Below are positions 8,329 through 16,645 of a stretch of DNA of 58,104 bases, in pieces (within the stretch, counting starts at the first letter, position 1; each line of letters begins with the position of its first letter). A program made the translations under genes and the position numbers. The notes beneath the pieces are model-generated. The model was not told where the DNA came from and searched no databases. It saw nothing but the letters and a program-made list of their open reading frames with translations. The stretch lies in the NCBI GenBank assembly GCA_030612585.1, contig JAUWNP010000005.1:1-58104 (forward strand), in the 5' to 3' direction. The stretch comes from Anaerolineae bacterium. Lineage in GTDB: Bacteria > Chloroflexota > Anaerolineae > B4-G1.

Positions 8329-9042
8329 TTATCCCTCGAAGCGGTAGCCCACCCCCCGCACGGTGACGATACGGGTGGGGTTGGCGGGGTCGGGCTCAAT
8401 CTTTTCCCGCAGCCAGCGTACGTGCACGTCCACGGTGCGGCTGCCGCCGCTATAGTCCCAGCCCCACACTCGTTCCAGGATCAGGTCACGGGAGAGGACA
8501 ATGCCCCGATTGCGGGCCAGGAAGACCAGCAAGTCATACTCCTTGGGCTTCAGGCGCAACGGTTCTCCCTGGCGTAGTATCTCGTGGCGGGCTAGGTCTA
8601 TAACCAGGTCTCCAAAGACCAACCAATCCGCCTCGGCCATCTCACCGGCCGCCGCCAGTTCCTCCCGGTCAAGGCGCACCCGCCGCAGGAGGGCCTTGAC
8701 TCGGGCCATGAGTTCCCGCATACTGAAGGGCTTGGTCAGGTAGTCGTCGGCACCCACCTCAAGCCCCACCACCTTGTCCACTTCGTCTGTACGGGCGGTG
8801 AGCATAAGAATGGGCACATTCATCTCCCGGCGCAGGATGCGGCAGACCTCGAAGCCGTCCAGACCGGGGAGCATAATGTCCAGCACGATGGCGTCAGGGC
8901 GCTCCCGTCGCGCCACCTCCAGCGCCGTCGGGCCATCAGTGGCAGTGCAGACCTCGTAGCTCTGGCGGGTCAGGTTGTATTCCAGCGTCTCCAGCAGGGT
9001 TGGTTCATCTTCTACAATTAGCACCTTTTGAACTGTGGACAT
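8329..9042 (-). CDS. phoB: Phosphate regulon response regulator PhoB (OmpR family)
   Basis: A 237-residue two-domain regulator. The receiver has the acidic pair VEDE, phospho-acceptor Asp55 (VLDIMLPG), Thr in LTAR and Lys in LTKPF. The C-terminal winged helix (residues ~135-235) contains [32 protein letters not shown] and [13 protein letters not shown] 9042 follows GGAGGTGAAAG. It is the likely binder of the 11-bp repeat array at 6510-6575 and heads the minus-strand pho/pst block. Confidence 0.95.
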   Translation of the reverse strand: MSTVQKVLIVEDEPTLLETLEYNLTRQSYEVCTATDGPTALEVARRERPDAIVLDIMLPGLDGFEVCRILRREMNVPILMLTARTDEVDKVVGLEVGADDYLTKPFSMRELMARVKALLRRVRLDREELAAAGEMAEADWLVFGDLVIDLARHEILRQGEPLRLKPKEYDLLVFLARNRGIVLSRDLILERVWGWDYSGGSRTVDVHVRWLREKIEPDPANPTRIVTVRGVGYRFEG

Positions 9043-9166
9043 CTCTTTCACCTCCGCCGCGCCAGCCCCTATTCTCCCCTAATTGGCGCAAAAGGCAAGT
9101 GAAAACCCCAGTTTCTCCAGGTGAGTCCTGGCAATGTTGTTGCACAACACGTACCGTTACTACTCA

Positions 9167-9260
9167 CCCCCCCGCAGGTTTGGACGGGTTCTCAACACAA
9201 AAGTACGTCCCAACGGCTATGCAAGCCTGCGAGTACAGCAAACAGTAACCTGCGGGAGGG
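9167..9260. repeat. 14-bp inverted repeat between phoB and binding-protein gene
   Basis: CCCCCCCGCAGGTT at 9167-9180 and AACCTGCGGGAGGG at 9247-9260 pair with one G-T. Short direct repeats CACGTACC (near 9149 and 9279) flank the area. The element lies downstream of the gene ending at 9297 and could fold its mRNA end; there is no T-run. No gene is visible in 9043-9296. Confidence 0.5.
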
Positions 9261-9296
9261 TAGCCTGGGCAGTTTTACCACGTACCTGCCTATCGT

Positions 9297-10346
9297 CTAT
9301 TTGACCAACGTCTGCAGCGGTTTTGGAAGGGCGTCTTTGCTATCAGTAACCGGCGGCAGAATCATCGGATGTTGGCTCTCTGCCATGATCGCCTGCCCCT
9401 CCGGGCCGACGAGGAACTGGATGAACTCGACAGCCAGGTCGGGGTGTGGAGCATTGGCCGGTATGGTGAGTCCGTAAGCGATGGCATGGCCCTCAAACTC
9501 TGGGTTGACACTGGCAAAGCGCTGGAAATCGAGGCTGACGCGGACGCGCTCATAGTTGTCCTGGTATACTTTGTCGCTCAAGTCAATCTCTGGCGGCAAT
9601 GGCAAGAACTCTAACCCGTGTTGGCGGGCGACACTCTCGTATTCAAAGGCATAGTCCAAATCGCCCGACTGGAGGAGCGCCAGCAGCCGCACGCTGGAGC
9701 CGCGCATCACAAGCCCACTGTCCTTTTCGGGTTGCAGCACTTCCGGCACCAGGATGATGCTGACATCGCCGCGCGTCTGGATCCGGATGGGCTGGGTGAA
9801 GCGACTACCGAAAAGATCGGCAAAGATGTCTTGACCGCCATAGTGTGATCCTGCCAACTGGGCCAGCATCAGGCCACGATACCCGCAGGCATCGAAACGC
9901 GGGTCAGAGAGCCCCAACAGCACGTCGGGCTGGGATAGGATCTCGTACCAGTTCTCGGCGCTGATCTCATCCGCGTGCGCGCTCTGCGGTGTGTAGGCGA
10001 TCCCCAGCCGGTTTGTGGCGAACTGAAGTGTCCAGGTGGCGTAGGGTTGGCCCGTCTCTGGGTCTTTGGTCTCGTACATCAGCATGGGGAGCAACGCATA
10101 GTCCGCCACGGCGACGATGTCTGCCAGTTCCTCAAGTTCCGTCACGTGCCGGACGCACTGGATGCTGCCGTGGGCGTCTATCAACACGTCCACGTCGGGA
10201 TGCTTTGCCTCAAACGCGGCCTCCAGGTCATCGAATGGGACGATCAGGCTGCCGGCAAGGAGCACGCGCAGTTGTGTCTTTTCCCCAGGAGACAGCGCGC
10301 AGGCGCTGAGAACCAGGGTCAGGATGAGACAGTATAATTTCTTCAT
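9297..10346 (-). CDS. Second WtpA-like molybdate/tungstate-binding lipoprotein
   Basis: A 349-residue solute-binding protein. The signal peptide with lipobox LSAC (Cys near residue 17) is followed by a WtpA-like core: VLLAGSLIVPFDDLEAAFEAKHPDVDV, ADEISAENWYEIL, LGLSDPRFDACGYRGLMLAQLAGSHYG and DLAVEFIQFLVGPEGQAIM. It is a diverged paralog of the upstream binding protein. The oxyanion-site HAGSL of WtpA reads LAGSL here, and DPDADPCGYRT reads DPRFDACGYRG, so ligand preference may differ. It is the third gene of a minus-strand set with the fusion protein and the sulfite-oxidase-fold lipoprotein. No permease follows; the closest is at 261-1046. Confidence 0.85.
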   Translation of the reverse strand: MKKLYCLILTLVLSACALSPGEKTQLRVLLAGSLIVPFDDLEAAFEAKHPDVDVLIDAHGSIQCVRHVTELEELADIVAVADYALLPMLMYETKDPETGQPYATWTLQFATNRLGIAYTPQSAHADEISAENWYEILSQPDVLLGLSDPRFDACGYRGLMLAQLAGSHYGGQDIFADLFGSRFTQPIRIQTRGDVSIILVPEVLQPEKDSGLVMRGSSVRLLALLQSGDLDYAFEYESVARQHGLEFLPLPPEIDLSDKVYQDNYERVRVSLDFQRFASVNPEFEGHAIAYGLTIPANAPHPDLAVEFIQFLVGPEGQAIMAESQHPMILPPVTDSKDALPKPLQTLVK

Positions 10347-10358
10347 TTGTTTTTGTTT

Positions 10359-10387
10359 GTCGCCCGGCACTCGCAGTGCCGGGCGAC
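10359..10387. repeat. Perfect 13-bp hairpin between two lipoprotein genes
   Basis: GTCGCCCGGCACT, loop CGC, AGTGCCGGGCGAC. A T5 run follows only on the plus strand, where no gene ends, so in the minus-strand transcript it is an intercistronic hairpin directly ahead of the second binding-protein gene. That gene lacks a clear ribosome site, so the hairpin may tune its expression. Confidence 0.75.
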
Positions 10388-10394
10388 TTTTTGC

Positions 10395-11402
10395 TTATTC
10401 AGGCAAGACGATTTCGATAGTGGCGATACCGCCCACCCAGTTAGACGATTCCAGGTTGGGGCCAACGAGCCGCAGCGGCCAGTGATCCTCCGGCAGAGGC
10501 TCGTCGTCCAGGAGATAGGCCACTATGATGTCGTCGTTCCGCGCGACGGTCGCGCTATCAAGCGTGATGCTGTAGCCGTCGGCGGCGATCACGTTGACGT
10601 CGTAGCCGGCCTCGACCAGTCCATCGTTGAACGCGTCATCTTCGTGTACATTCTCGTCATCTACCCGTCCGACCAGCAACCACAGCGGAATGCCCGTCCA
10701 GACGCGACCCTCATCGTCGGTCCAGGACGTACCGTGACAGCCTGGCGCAGCCCCCGTCTCGAACGTGCCCCGATCCACGTCCTCGGAGAGCACGCCCTCC
10801 AGGTGCAGGCTCCACTGATCCAGCGCCTGTATAACCTCGATGGTCTCGACCCACTTGATCCACCAGTGGCCGTCGGTCACCACCTTGTGTGAACCCAGAA
10901 CCGCCAGCCGGAGTGGTCCATCACTGTCCACCGGTATTAGATCGCCTTCCTCTTCGTAGACGACGACGAGCCACAGTTTGCCGTCGAAGGGAGCGTCGGC
11001 GCCGGTGACGGGGTCGTAGGTATCAAAATCGCCCAGCACGACCTGATCGTAGGAGAACGTCATCGCGTAGCCATCCTTGGCAATAACTTTGACGCTGTTC
11101 TGCGGCGTGATGCCGCCCACCAGGCTGCACAGATCCTCGATTGCGACACCTTTGAACTTGGACGGCGGCGTGACTGTGCCCACGCTGCTGATCCGGCCGC
11201 CCGGCCCTTCGTAGGCGGGCATCTCCTGGATGTCGTCCCAGGTCAGCGTGACACTTTCTTGACCTGATACAACCAGCGTGACGTCGGGATTTTCGGCCGG
11301 CGTGTCTTCAGCGGCGGGGGGCTCTGTAGGCACTGCCGTACAGCCGACGAGCACGGTCAGCGTTAGCAGGAGGATGATGGTTGAGAATGGTCGCTTGCTC
11401 AT
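10395..11402 (-). CDS. Lipoprotein with two sulfite-oxidase-fold (molybdopterin-binding-like) domains
   Basis: A 335-residue exported lipoprotein (lipobox LVGC, Cys21). Two repeats resemble the oxidoreductase molybdopterin-binding (SUOX) fold: residues ~45-190 (LTWDDIQEMPAYE, SSVGTVTPPSKFKGVAIEDL, DGPLRLAVLGSHKVV, WIKWVETIEV) and ~215-335 (WTGIPLWLLVGRV, ADGYSITLDSATV, HWPLRLVGPN, WVGGIATIEI). GxPLRL followed by W(V/I)..I.. is the family's closing pattern. The first repeat has a Cys (EDLCSLVGG) and the second APGCHG; whether either holds a cofactor cannot be told. Genomic linkage to tungstate/molybdate-binding proteins suggests a role with these metals or their cofactor outside the membrane. 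Confidence 0.7.
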   Translation of the reverse strand: MSKRPFSTIILLLTLTVLVGCTAVPTEPPAAEDTPAENPDVTLVVSGQESVTLTWDDIQEMPAYEGPGGRISSVGTVTPPSKFKGVAIEDLCSLVGGITPQNSVKVIAKDGYAMTFSYDQVVLGDFDTYDPVTGADAPFDGKLWLVVVYEEEGDLIPVDSDGPLRLAVLGSHKVVTDGHWWIKWVETIEVIQALDQWSLHLEGVLSEDVDRGTFETGAAPGCHGTSWTDDEGRVWTGIPLWLLVGRVDDENVHEDDAFNDGLVEAGYDVNVIAADGYSITLDSATVARNDDIIVAYLLDDEPLPEDHWPLRLVGPNLESSNWVGGIATIEIVLPE

Positions 11403-11405
11403 CGG

Positions 11406-12776
11406 CTACTTTACCTCCATGGCTACCACGCCCTTGACCCAGAAATTACTTTCCATCCCGGGCATAGCCATACGGAGACTATCACCATCGAACGCGACCA
11501 GGCAATCCGCGCAAGCCTGCGCGTCGGCGAGCGCCAGGTCAACGCTATAGCCATCGTCGGCGGTGAGGGTGAGCGTCGCGCCGGTCGGACTGGCCGCCTC
11601 CAGGATTGTTGTCAGACGCACACCTTCGTAGGTCTGCTCCCCTTTCTTGGGATGTTCGACGGTGACCTCCTCTGCGCCCATTGCCTCCAGGTCGCTCCTG
11701 GAAAGCGCCAGTTCGTTCTCGACAGCGCCGGTGACGCTCAGGGCGGCGTCGGCTGCGGGGGCCGAGGCCGGCGATGCCGCCGCCGCCACGTTCTCTAGTT
11801 CATCGGGCACGGCGTCCACGTCACCGGCGACAGGCGGCACGATGGGCGGCTGGCCTTGCATCTCCATGATCGCCTGCCCCTCGGGGCCCAAGAGGAACTT
11901 TACGAATTCGAGCGCCAGTTCCGGGCTGGGCGCGTTCCTGGGGATGGTCACGCCGTAGACGATAGGCTTGCCTGTCATCGTCATGGTCGTCCCCGGCTCC
12001 TTGCCGGCGATCTCCACCGTCGCCTGGCTGTAGAAGTCGGCCTGCTCGACCATGCTCAAGTTGATCTCGTCCGGCAGTTCGACGAATTTCATGCCGTGCT
12101 GCACCGCCACCGAGCGATACTCCCAGGCATAGTCCATATCACCCGATTCCAGCAGCGCGATCAACTCCACCGACTTGGGGCGCACGTTCTCCAGCGGGCA
12201 GTGCTCCTCCAGTTGCGCGTTCAATCCGGGCACTCCATAGTGCGCCTCGGCCAATTGCCAGACCAGAAGCGTGCGATAGCCGCAGGGGTCGGCGTCGGGA
12301 TCGGAGTGGCCGTAGATTACCCCATCGCGGGTGAGGATTTCGTACCAGTTGTCCCCGTTGATCTCATCGGCGTACAACGACTCGTCGGTGTAGGCAATGA
12401 CCATCATATTGCGGGCGAACTGGACGTTCCAGTCAGCAAAGTCAGGGATCAGCAACTTGTCAATCACGGTGTAGTCAGCCGACATCATCAGGTCGGCCTC
12501 GCGCTCCAACTCGCTGACCTTGCGGGCGGCCGCGTTACTGCCCGAGGCCTCGGCCTCAAAAGCCACGCCAGGGTGCTTGGCCTGAAACGCTTCCGTCAGT
12601 TCCTTCATCGGCACAGTCAGGCTGCCAGCGTGAAAGATGATCAGTTTGCCCTCCAGGGCTGCTGGCTGCTCAGGAGCAGCCGTGGGTTGCTCAACAGCCG
12701 TCGGCGATGTGCAGCCAACCACCATGGCCAGCACAATCATCAGGGCTACAGTCGCCCAGAACATTTTCTTTTTCAT
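11406..12776 (-). CDS. wtpA: Tungstate/molybdate-binding lipoprotein fused to a sulfite-oxidase-fold domain
   Basis: A 456-residue protein with signal peptide and lipobox VVGC (Cys22). Residues ~40-330 are WtpA-like: IIFHAGSLTVPMKELTEAF, EASGSNAAARKVSELER, SDPDADPCGYRTLLVWQLAE, YAWEYRSVAVQHGMKFVELP and ALEFVKFLLGPEGQAIM. After an Ala/Pro-rich linker, residues ~344-456 match the SUOX-type fold of the next gene (LSRSDLEAMGAEEVTV, YEGVRLTTILEA, DGYSVDLALADA, SLRMAMPGMES, WVKGVVAMEV). The usual family has no such tail. It starts after AAGGAGGGAG and is preceded by two Moco-type aptamers and a terminator. The next gene starts 3 bp after its stop. Confidence 0.85.
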   Translation of the reverse strand: MKKKMFWATVALMIVLAMVVGCTSPTAVEQPTAAPEQPAALEGKLIIFHAGSLTVPMKELTEAFQAKHPGVAFEAEASGSNAAARKVSELEREADLMMSADYTVIDKLLIPDFADWNVQFARNMMVIAYTDESLYADEINGDNWYEILTRDGVIYGHSDPDADPCGYRTLLVWQLAEAHYGVPGLNAQLEEHCPLENVRPKSVELIALLESGDMDYAWEYRSVAVQHGMKFVELPDEINLSMVEQADFYSQATVEIAGKEPGTTMTMTGKPIVYGVTIPRNAPSPELALEFVKFLLGPEGQAIMEMQGQPPIVPPVAGDVDAVPDELENVAAAASPASAPAADAALSVTGAVENELALSRSDLEAMGAEEVTVEHPKKGEQTYEGVRLTTILEAASPTGATLTLTADDGYSVDLALADAQACADCLVAFDGDSLRMAMPGMESNFWVKGVVAMEVK

Positions 12777-12804
12777 CGTGAGTCTCCCTCCTTGTGGAAT
12801 TTTG

Positions 12805-12852
12805 TCATTCGTTCATTCGTCCATTCGCTCATTCGTTCATTCGTTCATTCGC
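12805..12852. repeat. Tandem 8-bp repeat (TCATTCGT)
   Basis: About six degenerate copies of the 8-mer tcattcgt lie between the second aptamer and the ribosome site of the binding-protein gene. Length change by slippage would alter the aptamer-to-start distance. Confidence 0.8.
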
Positions 12853-12854
12853 TA

Positions 12855-12948
12855 TCTCCTTTCCAAGCACGGGAGGCATGGCCGTTTCCAGCCGCACCCT
12901 GTCGCCCATCCCCCGTAGGCTCAACCCTTAGGGGGAATGGGTCGGAGA
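12855..12948 (-). promoter_or_regulatory. Moco riboswitch aptamer, gene-proximal copy
   Basis: Same ordered blocks as the copy at 1126-1221: TCTCCGACCC, GAGCCTACGGGGGATGGGC, GGCTGGAAACGG, GCCTCCCGTGCTTGGAAAGG, AGA. No terminator follows it; it leads through an 8-bp tandem repeat into the ribosome site at about 12785. It might therefore act on translation, or be a decayed duplicate. Confidence 0.75.
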
Positions 12949-12964
12949 CTCGCGCACATTATGG

Positions 12965-13020
12965 GGGACGCTGATGCACGCTGATTTTTTATCTGCGAAA
13001 ATCTGCGTGAATCTGCGTCC
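12965..13020. repeat. Dispersed repeat (ATCTGCGTGAATCTGCG type)
   Basis: Contains gatgcacgctgattttttatctgcgaaaatctgcgtg-like low-complexity units with TCTGCG recurring at intervals of about 11 bp. It sits between the terminator of the first aptamer and the second aptamer, separating the two. Confidence 0.55.
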
Positions 13021-13025
13021 CATGT

Positions 13026-13061
13026 CAAAAAAACAGCGTCCACCTGGAAAGAGGTGGACGC
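13026..13061 (-). terminator. Intrinsic terminator after first Moco aptamer
   Basis: A perfect 10-bp stem GCGTCCACCT/AGGTGGACGC (13061-13052 with 13045-13036) is followed on the minus strand by TG and seven T. It is the expected off-switch of the aptamer at 13087-13181 and shares sequence with the terminator at 1068-1103. Confidence 0.85.
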
Positions 13062-13086
13062 CGGCACATTGGCTGCTCGTCGTCCT

Positions 13087-13181
13087 TCTCCTTTCCAAGC
13101 ACGGGAGGCATGGCCGTTTCCAGCCACACCCTATCGCCCACCCCCCGTAGGCTCGGCCCTTAGGGGTAATAGGTCGGAGAA
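13087..13181 (-). promoter_or_regulatory. Moco riboswitch aptamer, promoter-proximal copy
   Basis: The minus strand has TTCTCCGACC, GAGCCTACGGGGGGTGGGCG, GGCTGGAAACGG and GCCTCCCGTGCTTGGAAAGG, AGA, the same conserved blocks as the other two copies. It begins only about 10 bp after the HEPN gene stop, so its promoter must lie inside that gene or be shared with it. It is followed by a terminator and then by a second aptamer. Confidence 0.8.
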
Positions 13182-13190
13182 GGTTAGTCT

Positions 13191-13595
13191 TCAGAATCTC
13201 ACTTGTTCAATGTGAACCTGGATGTTTGCCAGCAGGCTATTCATCACATCCAGATAAGAGGGAATCTTCCCATAGATAGCCTCGGCAACGGCCTCAATAT
13301 AGGTGTGGGAAGTTAGGTTGCGATCATCAGTCATGACCAGGCAAGTCTCGGCCTCTTGTACAGAGAGCAACTCCACTTTGAGCGCTTCGCGGAAGCACCG
13401 TTTCGGCGAGTTACAGACAATCCCTTCGTACTGGTCAAGATATGCTTTCAGCAGCTTCCACAGGCTTTCAAACGAGTACTCGAAGCGCTGAATGGAGGCA
13501 TCACGGACGATGATGCTGATCTCCATCTGCAAAACCTCGTCCAGTGTAGAAACCGCGCGTCGGCAGGAAGCCAGCCGCTCGTTCAGTCCTTTCAT
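13191..13595 (-). CDS. HEPN-domain toxin-like protein (nucleotidyltransferase substrate-binding family)
   Basis: A 134-residue helical protein of the HI0074-like HEPN group. RDASIQRFEYSFESLWKLLKAYL is the typical first-helix pattern, and RNLTSHTY supplies the R-x4-H motif of HEPN ribonucleases. It overlaps the upstream MNT gene by 4 bp (ATGA). In characterised HEPN/MNT pairs the HEPN protein is an RNase toxin neutralised by AMPylation by the MNT partner; that function is inferred here from the pair. Confidence 0.88.
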   Translation of the reverse strand: MKGLNERLASCRRAVSTLDEVLQMEISIIVRDASIQRFEYSFESLWKLLKAYLDQYEGIVCNSPKRCFREALKVELLSVQEAETCLVMTDDRNLTSHTYIEAVAEAIYGKIPSYLDVMNSLLANIQVHIEQVRF

Positions 13596-13900
13596 AGGAG
13601 GATACCCTCCTGTTGAACCTGGCGAGCAAACTCCCTTGCCGTTGCACCAAGATCGACCAGGTCCACAGTGAATGGGATGTTGGACGCCTCCAGTAGTTCT
13701 CTGGCGAGGCTAAGTTCCCGTTCTATGTCTCTGGAAGCGAGTACGCCAATATCAAAGTCAGAAACGTTCTTATACCTGCTTGTCGCACGGGAGCCGAACA
13801 GGTATACCTTGCAATCACTGAGCACCTGGGCCAATATGGTTCTAATTTGAGACAGATATAGGTCGTGATCTGTCTTGGCTCGAACGTCGGCAATAGGCAT
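13592..13900 (-). CDS. MNT-type nucleotidyltransferase antitoxin
   Basis: A 102-residue minimal nucleotidyltransferase with the family motif GSRATSRYKNVSDFDIGV (GS, then DxD) and a third carboxylate in FTVDLVDLG. ATG 13900 (MPIADVRAKTDHD) is taken as the start; the frame continues to 13969 without support. It is the partner of the overlapping HEPN gene. The pair sits between the Mo/W genes and ridA. Confidence 0.88.
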   Translation of the reverse strand: MPIADVRAKTDHDLYLSQIRTILAQVLSDCKVYLFGSRATSRYKNVSDFDIGVLASRDIERELSLARELLEASNIPFTVDLVDLGATAREFARQVQQEGILL

Positions 13901-14035
13901 AGTTGTCAACCTGAAGGGACACTTCATGCGATTGTGGGCTATTCTACACGAAATTACCCCAAGAAGCAAATATGGAAACCGGACAGTTGCCGCCGCCCCA
14001 CTCCACGATGTAGCCGTTGATCGAGCATCATCGGG

Positions 14036-14458
14036 TCATGAGCAACCGCAGCCGCACTCCTCCGGCGTGTCGCAGTCGCAGGCCTCGGCCACCGCCTCGA
14101 TCTCGACCCGCCCTCCCAGCGGCAGCGCGGCCACCTGTACCGCCGAGCGAGCGGGAGGTCCCTCCGGGAAAAACTCGGCGTAGACCCCGTTCATCCGGGC
14201 GAACTCACCCATGTCCTGCAGGAAGACCGTCGTCTTGACGACGTGCTCCAGGCAAGAGCCGCCTGCATCCAACACCGCCTTGATGTTCTCTAACGCCTGG
14301 CGAGTCTGGCTCTCGATGTCCGGGCCGGCGAACTCTTTCGTGCCGGGGACGAGCCCTAACTGCCCGGCGGAAAAGATGAAATCACCCAAACGCACTCCCT
14401 GCGAGTAGGGACCAACGGCCGCCGGGGCCTTGTCCGTAGTAATGATTTGTTTGTTCAC
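14036..14458 (-). CDS. ridA: RidA family enamine/imine deaminase
   Basis: A 140-residue protein with RidA signatures APAAVGPYSQGVRLGDFIFSAGQLGLVPGT and PARSAVQVAALPLGGRVEIEAVA. It contains the conserved Arg of the PARSA segment and Glu in EIEAVA that form the imine-hydrolysing site. The C-terminus carries an extra Cys-rich tail (EACDCDTPEECGCGCS) not found in typical RidA, possibly metal binding. It hydrolyses reactive 2-aminoacrylate and similar enamines in the cytoplasm. Monocistronic by position. Confidence 0.92.
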   Translation of the reverse strand: MNKQIITTDKAPAAVGPYSQGVRLGDFIFSAGQLGLVPGTKEFAGPDIESQTRQALENIKAVLDAGGSCLEHVVKTTVFLQDMGEFARMNGVYAEFFPEGPPARSAVQVAALPLGGRVEIEAVAEACDCDTPEECGCGCS

Positions 14459-14574
14459 TTGTGTCTCCTTATACCTGGTACTGGGTATTCGATACTGGGT
14501 GCCTGTCTACACCCCGAATCTCAGCGAAGAGGTTTCCAGGCCATCCGTCGTATCGCCAAAGGTGGCCGGTGCCG

Positions 14575-16599
14575 CTACCGGCCAATCTCTTCCAACAACG
14601 CCTCGACGGCCGCGTCCAGAACAGAATCGTCCAACCCCAGGGCGCTATCCTCCGTCACTGGCACGAAAATGTCGGGCACGACGCCAACACCCTCGATCAG
14701 CAAGACCCCGTCGGGTGTCTCTGACCTGGAGGTTGGGAACTGTAGGGACAGATCATCTGGCAGGCTACACTGCCCGCGCCCCACCCCGCCATACGCCCCG
14801 GCAGTCGGGTAGTGGCCCACCACCGTGGAGCGGCCGCCCCGGGTCAGCGCATAAGCAAAACCCTCGCAGGCGCTGACGCAGTACGGGCTGACCAACAGCG
14901 CGATGGGACCCTCGTAGAGCGTCGGCCCCGGCACGATACGCGCCGGGAGGCCCTCAACCTCAAACGCACCCGTCAGGTCGTTGAAGTCAAGCCGCTGCGA
15001 GAGGATAATCTCCTCGTCGAAGAAATAACCACCGAAGTCAAGCGCGAGCCCCATATTACCGCCGCCATTGAGCCGCAGGTCAATGATCAGGCCAGGAATC
15101 TCACTTTCAATCATCTCGCCCATGTAGTGTTCCCACAGACCGGTCATCAGGCTGTAGCCCGCGGAGAAAGTCGCGATGTTGATGTAGCCCAGGCCCGATT
15201 CGTCCAAAACCTCGCCCTCTATTGGCAGGGTTAATTCGTCTTCCGCCAGATATGGCAGAGCCTGGAACAGCGACGCGTACTCGGCCTCGGCCACCATAGT
15301 GACCACTTCCGGCCCGCTAGCGTCTGGGTTCTGGAAAGTGACGGTGACACTTTCGAAGGGCGGGACGCGCGTCAGGAAGACCACCTGCTCCAGACGTTTG
15401 AGATGCTCGGTCGAATAGGGGCCAAAGTAAGGTTGCACCCGGCCAATCGCCTGACCGACCGGCTGTCCATCCCACTCAATGATCTCCGCTCCAACCTTGA
15501 TCCCGGCCTCTGCGGCAGGCATGTCGGGCAGGACGGTGGTGACGATCAGACGCCCGTCGCCTAGTTCCGCCAAGATCAGGCCGAAGCCGCCACCCCGCTC
15601 CCTAAAGAAGACGTCGCCATTGATCGTCACGTTGGTGTGTCCATCGGGAATGGCCCACGTAAAGTCCCGGATCGCGAGGTAGAATTGCTCCGCGTTGCGG
15701 GCGCGGGCGACGGGTGGCGCGAACTCTTCGTAGAGCGCGTCCCAGTCAAGGCCCTTTTCTGAGGTGAAGGGGTAATCGCGCGACATCCTTTCGAACAGCG
15801 CGCCAAAGGCTTCTTCATAGGACAAACCGGCGTAGTCGTTGACAGCGAGTTCACCCTCATGCAGGTCAATCCGGGGCTGAGCTTCCTTATGGAAGTCGAA
15901 GGGCTCCTGATTCAGGTCAACGACGTTATAACCGGCTGGAATGGGACTGACGGGATCGTCGGCGGTGAACAGCAACCCATCTTCGCCGAAACCGGTTGGA
16001 AAGTCCTGCTGATCGCCAGGCGCCCACACAACCAGGATACCACCCTTTATCTCGTCGTCACGATTAGGATCGGTGACCGTCGAGGCGTAGGCGTTCGACC
16101 AGCCGGTTCCATCGCGCCGCTCCAGGAAAGGATCGCCCCAGGTGTTTGACCAATAGGCCACCGCGAAGACCTGTACGCCCGTGTCATCTTCCCCGTCGTT
16201 GTCCACGTCAACGAACGTGCCCTGTGGGATGGCGGGAAGCAGCAGGCTGTACGTCAACGTGTCGTCACCCACCACCTCGACCGGGCCAAGCGCCTGGCCT
16301 ACTAGCGGGAACTCAAATTCCCGGTCACGGCGGATGAATCCCGCCTGATCTTCTAGCAGCACAAACGAGTCCTTCAGCCCGTGGATGAAGAAGGGAGAGG
16401 TGTATGAGATAGCGCCGGAGATGAGAACCGGCTCACCTGTCGCGGGCAGCGCAGGCAGATCAACATGCACCACCGGCGTGGGCGAGGGGGTGTCAGTCGG
16501 CGTGATGAGCGGGATGCTGGGCAGCGCTGGGCAACTGCAGACCTGTGCCGCCAGCGCCAGTACGAGGATCGACATGACCAAGACGCTTTGTCGGGCCAT
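14575..16599 (-). CDS. S41-like (C-terminal processing) protease lipoprotein
   Basis: About 674 residues. The signal peptide with Cys near 21-23 (QVCSCPA) is followed by a Pro/Thr linker, an N-terminal beta-rich region with Asp-rich stretch VDVDNDGEDDTGVQ, and a PDZ-like segment (FGLILAEL, VTTVLPDMPAAEAGIKVGAEI). A C-terminal S41 domain follows (LGYINIATFSAG, GLIIDLRLNGGGN, SPYCVSACEGFAYAL). The Ser in VSACEG near residue 576 is the expected nucleophile, but the usual catalytic Lys of the (T)xGK motif reads HYPTAGAYGG, so Lys is missing and activity is uncertain. It acts outside the membrane if active. ATG 16599 has better spacing to GGGAG than 16602. Confidence 0.85.
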   Translation of the reverse strand: MARQSVLVMSILVLALAAQVCSCPALPSIPLITPTDTPSPTPVVHVDLPALPATGEPVLISGAISYTSPFFIHGLKDSFVLLEDQAGFIRRDREFEFPLVGQALGPVEVVGDDTLTYSLLLPAIPQGTFVDVDNDGEDDTGVQVFAVAYWSNTWGDPFLERRDGTGWSNAYASTVTDPNRDDEIKGGILVVWAPGDQQDFPTGFGEDGLLFTADDPVSPIPAGYNVVDLNQEPFDFHKEAQPRIDLHEGELAVNDYAGLSYEEAFGALFERMSRDYPFTSEKGLDWDALYEEFAPPVARARNAEQFYLAIRDFTWAIPDGHTNVTINGDVFFRERGGGFGLILAELGDGRLIVTTVLPDMPAAEAGIKVGAEIIEWDGQPVGQAIGRVQPYFGPYSTEHLKRLEQVVFLTRVPPFESVTVTFQNPDASGPEVVTMVAEAEYASLFQALPYLAEDELTLPIEGEVLDESGLGYINIATFSAGYSLMTGLWEHYMGEMIESEIPGLIIDLRLNGGGNMGLALDFGGYFFDEEIILSQRLDFNDLTGAFEVEGLPARIVPGPTLYEGPIALLVSPYCVSACEGFAYALTRGGRSTVVGHYPTAGAYGGVGRGQCSLPDDLSLQFPTSRSETPDGVLLIEGVGVVPDIFVPVTEDSALGLDDSVLDAAVEALLEEIGR

Positions 16600-16645
16600 C
16601 ATCCTACTCCCTTCCTGTATCTACCTGTCGCCACTCGCAGTTCGC

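Noticed and set aside
10359..10387. Considered as an intrinsic terminator
   Set aside because: The T-run is on the plus strand, where no transcription unit ends; in the minus-strand operon the hairpin is preceded by A and followed by no T-run.
12805..12852. Considered as an origin-type iteron array
   Set aside because: Only six degenerate 8-mers, located in a leader between aptamer and ribosome site, with no replication gene or AT-rich unwinding region nearby.
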